Of a stretch of DNA of 64,000 nucleotides, positions 1-7,457 are shown piece by piece. The translations under genes were made by a program, and so were the position numbers. The notes beneath the pieces were generated by a model that was not told the DNA's origin, did not search any database, and saw only the letters and a program-made list of their open reading frames with translations. The stretch covers positions 62,001 to 126,000 of the forward strand of contig NZ_VWXK01000016.1 in assembly GCF_011752565.1 (NCBI RefSeq), given 5' to 3'. The stretch comes from Pantoea sp. Ap-967. GTDB taxonomy: Bacteria > Pseudomonadota > Gammaproteobacteria > Pseudomonadales > Pseudomonadaceae. Numbering within the stretch: position 1 is the first letter of the stretch; each line of letters opens with the position of its first letter.

Positions 1-1207
1 CAGCCTGGGCCTGGATCTGTTGCGGGGTGTCGAACATCACGCCGGCAGGGGCTGCGCTGAACAGTGGGCTGGTCGGCTTGGCCGAGTGGCACACGCTGCA
101 GCGTTCCTGGATGACCTTGTGGATCTTGTCGAAGTCGCCACCGGCGGCCTGTGCAGTCGCCTGGGCCGGGGCCTCGGCGGGTGCGGCTGGCGCTTCGGCG
201 GCCTTGGCGGCTTCCTCGGCGCGCAGCTCGGCTGCGGTCTTGCCACCCACGGCGGTAGCCGGCAGTGGTTGGTACTCGACCTTCGCGGCGGCTTGCTCCG
301 GGCTGGTTGGCAGCGGCTTGGGGCCGGTGACGTAGGCCAGGCAGATCATTGCCAGGGCACCGACCGGCAGGGTCCAGGCGTACTTGTTGCTGTCGTGGCG
401 GGTGTTGAAGTAGTGGCGGATCAGAACCGCGGCTACTGCGATACCGGCCAGGATCAGCCAGTTGTACTGGCTACCGTAGGTGCTCGGGAAGTGGTTGCTG
501 ATCATGATGAACAGCACCGGCAGGGTGAAGTAGTTGTTGTGGCGCGAACGCAGCAGGCCCTTGGCCGGCAGTACCGGGTCAGGCGTCTGGTTGTTCTCGA
601 TCGCCGCCACCAGCTGGCGCTGGGCCGGCATGATGATGCGGAACACGTTGCCGACCATGATGGTGCCGATGATCGCACCGGTGTGCAGGTACGCACCACG
701 GCCGCTGAACACCAGGCTGAAGCCGAAGCAGGCCGCGATGATCAGCACGAACAGCACGGCGCCCAGCAGGGCAGGGTGCTTGCCCAGGGGCGAGTCGCAC
801 AGGAAGTCGTAGATGAACCAGCCGGCCACCAGCGAACCGATACCGATGGCCACGCCTTCGGCACCGCTCAGGGTGCTGCCAGGTGCCAGCAGGTACAGGC
901 TAGGGTTCCAGTAGAACACCACGCACAGCAGGGCGATACCGGACATCCAGGTGAAGTAGGCTTCCCATTTGAACCAGTGCAGGTTCTCGGGCATTTTCGG
1001 GGGCGCGAGTTTGTATTTCTCCAGGTGGTAGATACCACCGCCGTGAATCGCCCAGAGATCACCCGACAACCCATCGCGCGGGTTGCTGCGGTTCAGGTGG
1101 TTCTCCAGCCAGACGAAGTAGAACGATGCACCGATCCAGGCGACACCGGTGATCATGTGAACCCAGCGAATGCTCAGGTTCAGCCATTCGTGAAGGTGTG
1201 CTTCCAC
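1..1207 (-). CDS. puuD: Membrane-bound urate hydroxylase PuuD, C-terminus cut by window edge
   Basis: PuuD oxidises urate to 5-hydroxyisourate at the inner membrane and passes electrons to a fused cytochrome c. 402 codons are visible. The start is a GTG preceded by AGAGG about 8 nt upstream, and the protein begins (V)EAHLHEWLNLSIRWVHMITG. The N-terminal part is a multi-span membrane domain of the DUF989 type. A haem-c motif CSVCH falls at residues 370-374, shortly before the sequence leaves the window, as expected for the C-terminal cytochrome domain of PuuD. It lies 45 nt downstream of allA on the same strand, so it is probably the last gene of a puuE-uraD-allA-puuD operon. It is an unrelated replacement for cofactor-free uricase or FAD-dependent HpxO, neither of which is in the window. 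The true C-terminus is outside. Confidence 0.9.
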   Translation of the reverse strand, partial: MEAHLHEWLNLSIRWVHMITGVAWIGASFYFVWLENHLNRSNPRDGLSGDLWAIHGGGIYHLEKYKLAPPKMPENLHWFKWEAYFTWMSGIALLCVVFYWNPSLYLLAPGSTLSGAEGVAIGIGSLVAGWFIYDFLCDSPLGKHPALLGAVLFVLIIAACFGFSLVFSGRGAYLHTGAIIGTIMVGNVFRIIMPAQRQLVAAIENNQTPDPVLPAKGLLRSRHNNYFTLPVLFIMISNHFPSTYGSQYNWLILAGIAVAAVLIRHYFNTRHDSNKYAWTLPVGALAMICLAYVTGPKPLPTSPEQAAAKVEYQPLPATAVGGKTAAELRAEEAAKAAEAPAAPAEAPAQATAQAAGGDFDKIHKVIQERCSVCHSAKPTSPLFSAAPAGVMFDTPQQIQAQA

Positions 1208-1252
1208 AGTATGTACCTCTGCCGGTCACCGTGAACGATGACCGACCTTTTC

Positions 1253-1756
1253 TTATTGGTGGGGATTGAGGATCAGCATCTGTTCCTCGGTGAAGTAATG
1301 CTCATCGCAGTTGTTGCCAGAACCACTGCGATCAACCACCAGGAAGTCATCCCGCTTTTCGATCGTCAGCACCGGGTGGTGCCAGACGCCGCGATGGTAA
1401 TTAACGCCCTGCCTGCCGTTACTACGGAAGGCGCGGACCAAGCCTGATACAGGTGCATCGCCAACCGGCGCGACCACGATCAGAAAGGGGTTGCCGAGCA
1501 GCGGAATGAAAGCCTGGCTGCCCAGCGGATGGCGCTCCAGCATGCGCACGGTCAGCGGCATGTCCAGCGCGTCGGCGCGGAAGATGCTGATGATCGCCTT
1601 GTCTTCAGGCTCGGCGGTTTCCACCGTGGCGAGCTTGTGAAAACGCATGGTCGAGCCGTTGTTGATCATGAAGTGGTCGCTGCCATCGGTTTCGATCACG
1701 TCTCCGAATTCGGCGAAGGCTTCTTTGGTCAGGGGCTCGATCATCAGGGTGCGCAT
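1253..1756 (-). CDS. allA: Ureidoglycolate lyase AllA
   Basis: This 167-residue protein matches the AllA family in length and sequence, beginning MRTLMIEPLTKEAFAEFGDV. AllA releases urea from (S)-ureidoglycolate to give glyoxylate, the last carbon-yielding step of the allantoate branch. The conserved C-terminal block with NYHRGVWHHPVL (cupin-type histidines) and DEHYF is visible. The ATG is the only sensible start. The gene sits 55 nt downstream of uraD and 45 nt upstream of puuD, all on the minus strand. In P. aeruginosa an allantoicase gene lies between uraD and allA (recalled from memory). Here the gap is too short to hold one, so the enzyme making ureidoglycolate must be encoded elsewhere. 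Confidence 0.93.
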   Translation of the reverse strand: MRTLMIEPLTKEAFAEFGDVIETDGSDHFMINNGSTMRFHKLATVETAEPEDKAIISIFRADALDMPLTVRMLERHPLGSQAFIPLLGNPFLIVVAPVGDAPVSGLVRAFRSNGRQGVNYHRGVWHHPVLTIEKRDDFLVVDRSGSGNNCDEHYFTEEQMLILNPHQ

Positions 1757-1811
1757 GGGTTATCTCTTCTAAGTTCGTTGTTCTGGATAAGGCTCTAACG
1801 TTGCGGCAGCG

Positions 1812-2327
1812 TTACAGCTGCAGCAGGCGGAACAGGGCGATCAGGTTGATCTGCGCCAGGGCTTCCTTGAATTCGGCATCGGCGTCGTTGTGGATGCGTT
1901 TTTCGAAGGCGGCAAGGATCTGGTGCCGGTTGCTGCCTTTTACCGCCATGATGAACGGGAACTGGAACTTGGCCTTGTAGGCGTCGTTCAGTTCGGTGAA
2001 CCGGGCGAATTCCTCGGCGGTGCACTGGTGGATACCGGCGCCGGCCTGTTCGTTGGTGCTCGATTCGGTCAGCTCGCCCTGGATGGCGGCCTTGCCGGCC
2101 AGGTCCGGGTGAGCGTTGATCAGTGCCAGCTGGTCCGCGTGGTTGGCGCTGAGCAGGATGTCGCTCATGCGCTGGTGCAGCGCCTCGATCTCGTCCAGCT
2201 CGGCCAGTTGGCCCAGGTCGTAGGCTTTTTCGGCCACCCACGGCGAGTGCTCGTAGATGTCGGCGAAGGCCTTGACGAAGGCGTCACGGCTGAGGGTGGA
2301 GGGCTTGAGGGTGTTGAAGGCGGTCAT
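1812..2327 (-). CDS. uraD: 2-oxo-4-hydroxy-4-carboxy-5-ureidoimidazoline (OHCU) decarboxylase
   Basis: UraD converts OHCU, the product of HiuH, to (S)-allantoin. The protein has 171 residues, typical of the single-domain family. Family marks seen are NAHPDLAG near residue 75, STNEQAGAG about residues 89-97, and FQFPFIMAVKG further on. The start codon overlaps the stop of puuE (TGATG), so the two are translationally coupled. It belongs to the puuE-uraD-allA-puuD transcription unit. Confidence 0.94.
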   Translation of the reverse strand: MTAFNTLKPSTLSRDAFVKAFADIYEHSPWVAEKAYDLGQLAELDEIEALHQRMSDILLSANHADQLALINAHPDLAGKAAIQGELTESSTNEQAGAGIHQCTAEEFARFTELNDAYKAKFQFPFIMAVKGSNRHQILAAFEKRIHNDADAEFKEALAQINLIALFRLLQL

Positions 2328-3253
2328 CAGGCGTTCTCTTTCTTGTACGGGTGGGTGGCGTGCCAGTGGCGGGCGATGTCCACGCGACGGGCGAACCAGA
2401 CCTGCTCGTGGCTCTTGGCGTAGTCGACGAAACGCTTGAGCGCAGCCAGGCGCGCCGGGCGGCCGACCAGGCGGCAGTGCAGGCCGATGGACAGCATCTT
2501 CGGCGCTTCGGCACCTTCGGCGTAGAGCACGTCGAAGGCGTCCTTGAGGTACTGGAAGAACTGCTCGCCGCAGTTGAAGCCCTGTACCTGGGTGAAGCGC
2601 ATGTCGTTGGTGTCCAGGGTGTAGGGGATCACCAGGTGCGGCTTGCCGGTGGGGTTGTTCGGCTCCCAGTAGGGCAGGTCGTCGTCGTAGGTGTCGCTGT
2701 CGTACAGGAAACCGCCTTCTTCCATCACCAGGCGGCGGGTGTTCGGGCCGGTACGGCCGGTGTACCAGCCCAACGGGCGCTCGCCGGTCAGTTCGGTGAG
2801 GATGCGGATGGCTTCGAGCATGTGCTCGCGTTCCTGGGCCTCGTCCATGTTCTGGTAGTCGATCCAGCGGTAGCCGTGGCTGCAGATCTCGTGGCCGGCT
2901 TCGGCCATGGCGCGGATCACGTCGGGGTGGCGCTGGGCGGCCATGGCCACGGCGAAGATGGTCAGTGGCACGCCGCTGTCCTTGAACAGCTTGAGCAGGC
3001 GCCAGACGCCGGCGCGGCTGCCGTACTCGTAGAGCGATTCCATGCTCATGTTGCGCGCGCCCTGCAGGGGCTGGGCGGCTACCATTTCCGACAGGAAGGC
3101 TTCGGATTCCTTGTCACCGTGCAGGATGTTGCGCTCGCCGCCTTCTTCGTAGTTGAGGACGAAAGACAGCGCGATGCGAGCGTTGCCCGGCCATTGCGGG
3201 TGAGGAGGGTTGTTGCCGTAACCGATCAGGTCGCGAGGGTAGTCAGCGCTCAC
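2327..3253 (-). CDS. puuE: Allantoinase PuuE (polysaccharide-deacetylase type)
   Basis: PuuE hydrolyses allantoin to allantoate. It belongs to the carbohydrate esterase 4-like superfamily and is unrelated to metal-dependent AllB. The recognisable N-terminus is (V)SADYPRDLIGYGNNPPHP. I placed the start at a GTG with AAGGAAG about 6 nt upstream, giving 308 residues. The frame stays open upstream to 3406 but reads as non-coding and crosses a candidate operator (3328-3337). The motif SHGYRWIDYQ, about residues 135-144, is the family's deacetylase-like core. It is the first gene of the minus-strand operon and is divergent from hiuH. Confidence 0.92.
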   Translation of the reverse strand: MSADYPRDLIGYGNNPPHPQWPGNARIALSFVLNYEEGGERNILHGDKESEAFLSEMVAAQPLQGARNMSMESLYEYGSRAGVWRLLKLFKDSGVPLTIFAVAMAAQRHPDVIRAMAEAGHEICSHGYRWIDYQNMDEAQEREHMLEAIRILTELTGERPLGWYTGRTGPNTRRLVMEEGGFLYDSDTYDDDLPYWEPNNPTGKPHLVIPYTLDTNDMRFTQVQGFNCGEQFFQYLKDAFDVLYAEGAEAPKMLSIGLHCRLVGRPARLAALKRFVDYAKSHEQVWFARRVDIARHWHATHPYKKENA

Positions 3254-3327
3254 TGCAGTCTTCCTTCTTGTGTGTTGGTGCGGGGTGGGCGGGCCGCGTC
3301 GGGATGTCGCACCACCGGATGGGCTGA

Positions 3328-3337
3328 TTGTATACAA
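3328..3337. promoter_or_regulatory. Candidate GntR/FCD operator TTGTATACAA upstream of puuE
   Basis: A perfect 10-bp palindrome lies 75 nt upstream of the puuE start in the puuE-hiuH divergent region. It fits the general FCD-subfamily half-site pattern yGTM/KACr. Near-identical copies occur at 3511, 6425 and 6524. The likely binder is the FCD regulator starting at 6569, which is inference. Confidence 0.55.
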
Positions 3338-3510
3338 CTTCTGAAATCTTTTGTAAGCCTGTTTTTCCGCATTTCTTCCCTTTTGTCGCCTGGCAATCCG
3401 TTGCAAGAAACCTGCCTGGTTGGTCAGTTTAGAATCTTGGCGTCGGCACAGCGCCTGTATTTGCGACTGGTGGCCTGTTTCTGGGGGTTGCGACGGAAGG
3501 GCTCAAAAAA

Positions 3511-3520
3511 TTGTGTACAA
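3511..3520. promoter_or_regulatory. Candidate GntR/FCD operator TTGTGTACAA upstream of hiuH
   Basis: A second copy of the palindrome sits 110 nt upstream of hiuH in the same 376-nt divergent region. Nothing else was seen in the region apart from the ribosome binding sites. Two sites flanking divergent promoters suggest joint control of hiuH and the puuE operon. Confidence 0.55.
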
Positions 3521-3629
3521 TCTGGCGGTGAAATGTCTTAATGGCGTCATTCCCGCACATCGCAGGCCCCGTTTCGGGGCGCAAGCTGTGTATTTTTTGC
3601 CCATAGAATGAACAAGAGGCGACAAGCAG

Positions 3630-3983
3630 ATGGGACGTTTGACCACACACGTACTGGATGCCGCGCATGGCTGCCCGGGCAGCTCGATCAAGGTCGAGCT
3701 GTACCGCGTCGAAGGCCAGCAACTGGAATTGGTGAACACTGCCCTGACCAACAGCGATGGCCGCGTCGATGCGCCGCTGCTGCAGGGGGATGACTACCGT
3801 ACTGGCGTCTACCAGCTGCAATTCAGCGCTGGCGCCTATTACCGTGCCCGCGGCGTGCAGCTGCCGGACACGGCCTTTTTGGATGTTGTCGTGCTGCGCT
3901 TCGGCATTGATGAAAAGCAGGAGCACTACCATGTGCCGCTGCTGATCTCGCCGTACAGCTATTCGACCTATCGCGGAAGCTAG
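3630..3983 (+). CDS. hiuH: 5-hydroxyisourate hydrolase (transthyretin-like)
   Basis: This enzyme hydrolyses 5-hydroxyisourate, made by PuuD, to OHCU for UraD. It has 117 residues, the usual length for bacterial transthyretin-like proteins, and ends in the family signature YRGS. The N-terminal THVLDAAHGCPG block contributes an active-site histidine. It begins MGRLTTHVLD with no upstream extension, consistent with a cytoplasmic enzyme. It is transcribed away from the puuE operon, whose products act on either side of it. A strong terminator follows. Confidence 0.95.
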   Translation: MGRLTTHVLDAAHGCPGSSIKVELYRVEGQQLELVNTALTNSDGRVDAPLLQGDDYRTGVYQLQFSAGAYYRARGVQLPDTAFLDVVVLRFGIDEKQEHYHVPLLISPYSYSTYRGS

Positions 3984-4016
3984 TTGGTCGCTAGAAGAAT
4001 CTTCGTAGGTCCTTTG

Positions 4017-4045
4017 GCCCGCTCCCACACTGGCGGGCTTTTTTT
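4017..4045 (+). terminator. Rho-independent terminator of hiuH
   Basis: GCCCGC, a short loop and GCGGGC are followed by seven T residues (4039-4045). It sits 34 nt after the hiuH stop and touches the stop codon of the convergent RHS-type gene. Confidence 0.85.
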
Positions 4046-4784
4046 ATTTTCGGATTTTGGATTGCTGATTTGCCGGGACGGACAGTACTCGGCCGGTCTT
4101 GTAGCCCGAATGAACCGTTGCGCCTACCATGATGCCGCCAGCGGAATTAAAGGCAAGCCCTACAGCTGCAGCCCCTGCCGCTTCAGATTGACCCTGCTTC
4201 CATGCTTGCGCTGCCACTTCGCCCCACTCAAACGCGGAGCCGAAAAACAGCGTGGGCTCGCTCAAACTCTGTTTCTTCAGTCGGTTTGGACTGGTCGAGG
4301 CATTCCACGAGCGGTTGATATAGCTGTCAGCCTTCCACTCAGGAATGCTGTTATCCCCATTGCTACCCAGTGCTTTATTGATGGATGCGGTGGCTTGGCC
4401 CCACAGCGAGGAGGTGTCGACGTTGTGGTGTAATCGTTTGCGGGTAGGGGAGAATTGTTCAGTCGGCACATCGCCGGGAATGAATATATTTGTGAGCGTT
4501 TTCGTGATCCCTTTGAAGAACGGGCTGCTCCCCTTGGGATCGGTGAAATTTATGGGGTCTCCCAAGCAGTAGGCATAAGCATTCAACCCACCTTCCCTGA
4601 AGGGGCTGTAACGGTCGGGGTTCAAGAACCGCATCAGAGCAGGGTTGAATGCCCTGGTTCCATTGCCTAGTGCGTACAGGCGGGAAACCGTATCTTGGAA
4701 CTCACCATTGAAGCCGAGCAGGCTTTTGTTGATCTGGCTATGGCCATAGGGGGCGAAAATGTTCACGGCAATAGCATTGTTCAT
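4044..4784 (-). CDS. Orphan RHS repeat-associated core (tip) protein
   Basis: The 246-residue protein begins MNNAIAVNIFAPYGH. About residues 20-80 match the RHS-associated core, with LLGFNGE, YALGNGTRAFNPALMRF and NAYAYCLGDPINFTDPKG. There are no YD repeats before it, so it is a short stand-alone RHS tip like those scattered in P. putida genomes. The remaining roughly 160 residues are a variable C-terminus that I do not recognise. It has a Gly/Ala-rich hydrophobic stretch (EAAGAAAVGLAFNSAGG) near the end. In full-length RHS proteins this position holds the toxin. The ATG was chosen for GAGGAGG 8 nt upstream. Base composition is visibly more AT-rich than the neighbours, which suggests transfer. 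No immunity gene, PAAR or VgrG gene is adjacent. It could equally be a decayed remnant. Confidence 0.75.
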   Translation of the reverse strand: MNNAIAVNIFAPYGHSQINKSLLGFNGEFQDTVSRLYALGNGTRAFNPALMRFLNPDRYSPFREGGLNAYAYCLGDPINFTDPKGSSPFFKGITKTLTNIFIPGDVPTEQFSPTRKRLHHNVDTSSLWGQATASINKALGSNGDNSIPEWKADSYINRSWNASTSPNRLKKQSLSEPTLFFGSAFEWGEVAAQAWKQGQSEAAGAAAVGLAFNSAGGIMVGATVHSGYKTGRVLSVPANQQSKIRK

Positions 4785-4889
4785 GGAGCGATCCTCCTCG
4801 ACAGTGCTTGGTGAGAAGTTGTAGCAGTCCCCACCACAAGCTGCACCTGACAAAAATATCAGGCTGACATGGACAGGGAGTGGCGCTGA

Positions 4890-4920
4890 AAATAACAAAG
4901 GACGCCGAGGCGCCCTTTGT
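4890..4920 (-). terminator. Terminator of the purine permease gene
   Basis: On the minus strand ACAAAGGGCGCC and GGCGTCCTTTGT form a 12-bp stem (one G-T pair) with a 2-nt spacer, followed by TTATTTTC. It lies 15 nt after the permease stop. Confidence 0.75.
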
Positions 4921-4934
4921 GGGTGTTGCGGGGG

Positions 4935-6284
4935 TTAGAGAAACACAAACTTGGCAATGAAAATCGCGCACAGCACCCACAGGCTGGCCGAGATTTCCTT
5001 GTACTTGCCGGTCCCCGCCTTCAGCGCCACATAGCTGATAAAGCCCAGGGCAATACCATCGGCGACCGAGAAGGTCAGCGGCATCATGATCACCGTGACG
5101 ATTGCCGGAATGCTGTCGGTGGCTTCATCCCAGTGGATGTGGGCCATGCTGCCCATCATCAGCATCGCCACGTAGATCAGCGCACCGGCAGTCGCGTAGG
5201 CCGGAATCATCCCGGCCAGCGGGGCGAAGAACATCGCCGCGACGAACAGCAGGCCGACCACTACAGCCGTGAGGCCGGTACGGCCGCCCGCCGCAACGCC
5301 TGCCGCACTTTCCACGTAGCTGGTCACAGGTGGCACGCCGACCACCGCGCCGAACACGCTGGAGGCGCTATCGGCCTTCAGTGCCCGCGACAGGTTTTCG
5401 ATGCGCCCGTCCGGTGCCACCAGGTTGGCCCGCTGCGCAACGCCCATCAGCGTGCCGGCGGTGTCGAACATGTGCACGAAGAGGAACGCCAGCACCACGC
5501 TGATCATGCTGACGTTGAATACGCCGGCCACGTCCATGGCCATCCAGGTCGGGGCCAGGCTTGGCGGCATCGACATCACCCCGCCGAACTTCACCAGGCC
5601 CAGGCCCCAACCGGCCAGGGTGACGCCAATGATGCTGATCAGGATCGCGCCGAACACCCGCTTGTAGCTGAGAATGGCGATCAGCAGGAAACACAGCGCC
5701 GCCAGCAGTGGCCCAGGCTCATGCAGCGAGCCCAGCTTGATCAGGGTGGCCGGGCTGTCGACGATGATGCCGGCCGTTTTCAGGCCGATCAGCCCGAGAA
5801 ACAAGCCGACCCCGGCGCCCATGGCATGGCGCAGGCTGACCGGAATGCTGTTGAGCAGCCACTCGCGCACCCGCGACAAGGTCAGCAACATGAACAGCAC
5901 GCCCGAGACGAACACCGCCCCCAGCGCCGTTTCCCAGTTGTAACCCATGGTGCCGACCACGGTGTAGGTGAAGAAGGCGTTCAGCCCCATGCCCGGCGCC
6001 AGGCCCACCGGCCAGTTGGCGTATAGGCCCATCAGCAGGCAGCCCAGCGCGGCGGCGATGCAGGTGGCGACGAAGGCGGCACCATGGTCGATGCCGGCGT
6101 CGGCCATGATGTTGGGGTTGACGAAGATGATGTAGGCCATGGTGATGAAGGTGGTCACCCCGGCAATCAGTTCGGTCTTGACGGTGCTGCCATGTTGCTT
6201 GAGTTTGAAAATCCGCTCCAGCCAACTCGTTTCGAGCGGTGGTGCGAGATCCAGCGTAGGGGCTTCGGATTTGCGGCTTTCCAC
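4935..6284 (-). CDS. NCS2/AzgA-type purine (guanine/hypoxanthine/adenine) permease
   Basis: This inner-membrane proton symporter imports purine bases. The 449-residue protein has the AzgA-like architecture with about 12 hydrophobic spans. Family motifs seen are ITMAYIIFVNPNIMADAG in span 1, GLAPGMGLNAFFTYTVV, and the repeat-2 element VGVPPVTSYVESAAGVAAGGRTGLTA. The start is GTG with GAGGAG 8 nt upstream. Its position between the urate and xanthine genes points to import of guanine, hypoxanthine or xanthine to feed guaD and xdh. Substrate choice cannot be settled from sequence alone. It is divergent from the FCD regulator, and two candidate operators lie between them. Confidence 0.88.
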   Translation of the reverse strand: MESRKSEAPTLDLAPPLETSWLERIFKLKQHGSTVKTELIAGVTTFITMAYIIFVNPNIMADAGIDHGAAFVATCIAAALGCLLMGLYANWPVGLAPGMGLNAFFTYTVVGTMGYNWETALGAVFVSGVLFMLLTLSRVREWLLNSIPVSLRHAMGAGVGLFLGLIGLKTAGIIVDSPATLIKLGSLHEPGPLLAALCFLLIAILSYKRVFGAILISIIGVTLAGWGLGLVKFGGVMSMPPSLAPTWMAMDVAGVFNVSMISVVLAFLFVHMFDTAGTLMGVAQRANLVAPDGRIENLSRALKADSASSVFGAVVGVPPVTSYVESAAGVAAGGRTGLTAVVVGLLFVAAMFFAPLAGMIPAYATAGALIYVAMLMMGSMAHIHWDEATDSIPAIVTVIMMPLTFSVADGIALGFISYVALKAGTGKYKEISASLWVLCAIFIAKFVFL

Positions 6285-6385
6285 AGCGAGTACTCCTCAA
6301 GTCTTTCTTGTTGTTGTTGGAGCCAGGTTCCTGCGCATTGCACTTGGCGGCTCCACGAGGGAAGGCAGACGTCCGACCGGTTAGT

Positions 6386-6408
6386 TGACTCATGGGTCAA
6401 GAAGTTGC
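6386..6408 (+). promoter_or_regulatory. Repeated motif TGACTCA-N2-GGTCAAGAAGT, copy 1
   Basis: A 23-nt block shares TGACTCA and GGTCAAGAAGT with a block at 13688-13709. It contains the inverted repeat TTGAC-N6-GTCAA. It lies 102 nt upstream of the permease start and 160 nt upstream of the GntR gene. This is a candidate operator for a purine regulator whose identity is unknown. Confidence 0.45.
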
Positions 6409-6424
6409 TGGGTGGATTATGCTT

Positions 6425-6434
6425 TTGTGTACAA
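6425..6434. promoter_or_regulatory. Candidate GntR/FCD operator TTGTGTACAA in the permease/regulator region
   Basis: The third copy of the palindrome is identical to the one at 3511 and lies 141 nt upstream of the permease start. Confidence 0.55.
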
Positions 6435-6523
6435 AGAATGCAAATAATGTTTTATCTTTTGTGTGCGCAATGCGTCGTACAACGGCTATATAGGCAAAAC
6501 GCCCCCTGCTCAATCGCCTCAGC

Positions 6524-6533
6524 CTGTGTACAA
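6524..6533. promoter_or_regulatory. Candidate autoregulatory operator CTGTGTACAA
   Basis: The fourth copy has one base different from TTGTGTACAA and lies 36-45 nt upstream of the chosen ATG of the FCD regulator. A repressor bound here would cover its own promoter or leader. Confidence 0.5.
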
Positions 6534-6568
6534 TGGCGACATACTTTCTCTTCGTGCTTCGAGAGCCC

Positions 6569-7324
6569 ATGAACGAACAGCTGCAACCTCTGAAGAAACC
6601 TGCGCGTGCCGGCAAGGCTGGCCGCAGTGGTACCCAGGACGACATCGTCTACGCGCACATCTTCGAGGCGATCCTCGAGCAGCGCCTGGCGCCAGGCACC
6701 AAGTTGAGCGAGGAAGCGCTGGGCGAGATCTTTGGCGTCAGCCGCACCATCATCCGCCGTGCGCTGTCGCGCCTGGCCCACGAAAGCGTGGTGCTGCTGC
6801 GGCCCAACCGCGGTGCGGTGGTGGCCAGCCCGACGGTGGAGGAGGCGCGCCAGGTGTTCTTCTCGCGGCGCATGGTCGAGCGGGCGATCACCGAGCTTGC
6901 GGTGCAGCACGCCACGCCCGAGCAATTGAACGAACTGCGCCAGATGGTGCGCGAGGAGCGCGACAGCTTCTCCCGTGGCGACCGGGGTGCCGGCATTCGC
7001 CTGTCCGGCGAGTTCCACCTCAAGCTGGCCGAGGCCGCGGGCAATGCACCGCTGGTAAGCTTCCAGCGCAGCCTGGTGTCGCAAACGTCGCTGATCATCG
7101 CCCAGTATGAAAGCGGCAACCGTTCGCATTGCTCCTATGACGAGCACATGCAACTGATCGACGCCATCGAAGCGCGCAACGCCGAGCAGGCGGTAAGCCT
7201 GATGATGCACCACATGGACCATATCGACAGCAAGCTCAACCTCGACGAGGAAAGCGCGTCGGACGACCTGCATGCGGTGTTCTCGCACTTGCTGAAAAAA
7301 CCCAAGGCGTCGGCCAAGGGTTGA
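6569..7324 (+). CDS. GntR-family (FadR/FCD subfamily) regulator, probable purine-catabolism repressor
   Basis: The 251-residue protein has an N-terminal winged helix (residues about 25-90; VYAHIFEAILEQRLAPGTKL, then the recognition element FGVSRTIIRRAL) and a C-terminal all-helical FCD effector domain (about 100-235). The metal-binding pattern is visible in EFHLKLAEAAGN and later HMQLIDAIEARN. I chose the ATG after GAGAG. An earlier in-frame ATG at 6533 overlaps a candidate operator. Context, divergent from a purine permease and near xdh and puu genes, suggests that it senses a purine intermediate. The repeated TTGTRTACAA palindromes are its probable sites. No ligand can be named. Confidence 0.85.
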   Translation: MNEQLQPLKKPARAGKAGRSGTQDDIVYAHIFEAILEQRLAPGTKLSEEALGEIFGVSRTIIRRALSRLAHESVVLLRPNRGAVVASPTVEEARQVFFSRRMVERAITELAVQHATPEQLNELRQMVREERDSFSRGDRGAGIRLSGEFHLKLAEAAGNAPLVSFQRSLVSQTSLIIAQYESGNRSHCSYDEHMQLIDAIEARNAEQAVSLMMHHMDHIDSKLNLDEESASDDLHAVFSHLLKKPKASAKG

Positions 7325-7344
7325 TCGTTTGCCTGGATGACTGA

Positions 7345-7450
7345 AGGGGCTGCTTTGCAGCCCATTCGCGGGGCAAGCCCGCTCCTACAGGGGATCACGG
7401 TTCCTTGTAGGAGCGGGCTTGCCCCGCGAATGGGCCGCAAAGCGGCCCCT
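7345..7450. repeat. REP inverted pair between convergent genes
   Basis: Two inverted REP units with core GCGGGCTTGCCCCGCGAA and outer arms AGGGGCTGC and GCGGCCCCT lie between the GntR gene and guaD, which converge. The paired hairpins may act as a bidirectional terminator. Confidence 0.85.
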
Positions 7451-7457
7451 TGCATTC

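Noticed and set aside
6393..6409. A sigma-54-like -24/-12 element (GG-N10-GC) within TGGGTCAAGAAGTTGCT
   Set aside because: The related block at 13688 has GG-N9-GC, which breaks sigma-54 spacing, and the TGGCAC core is absent.
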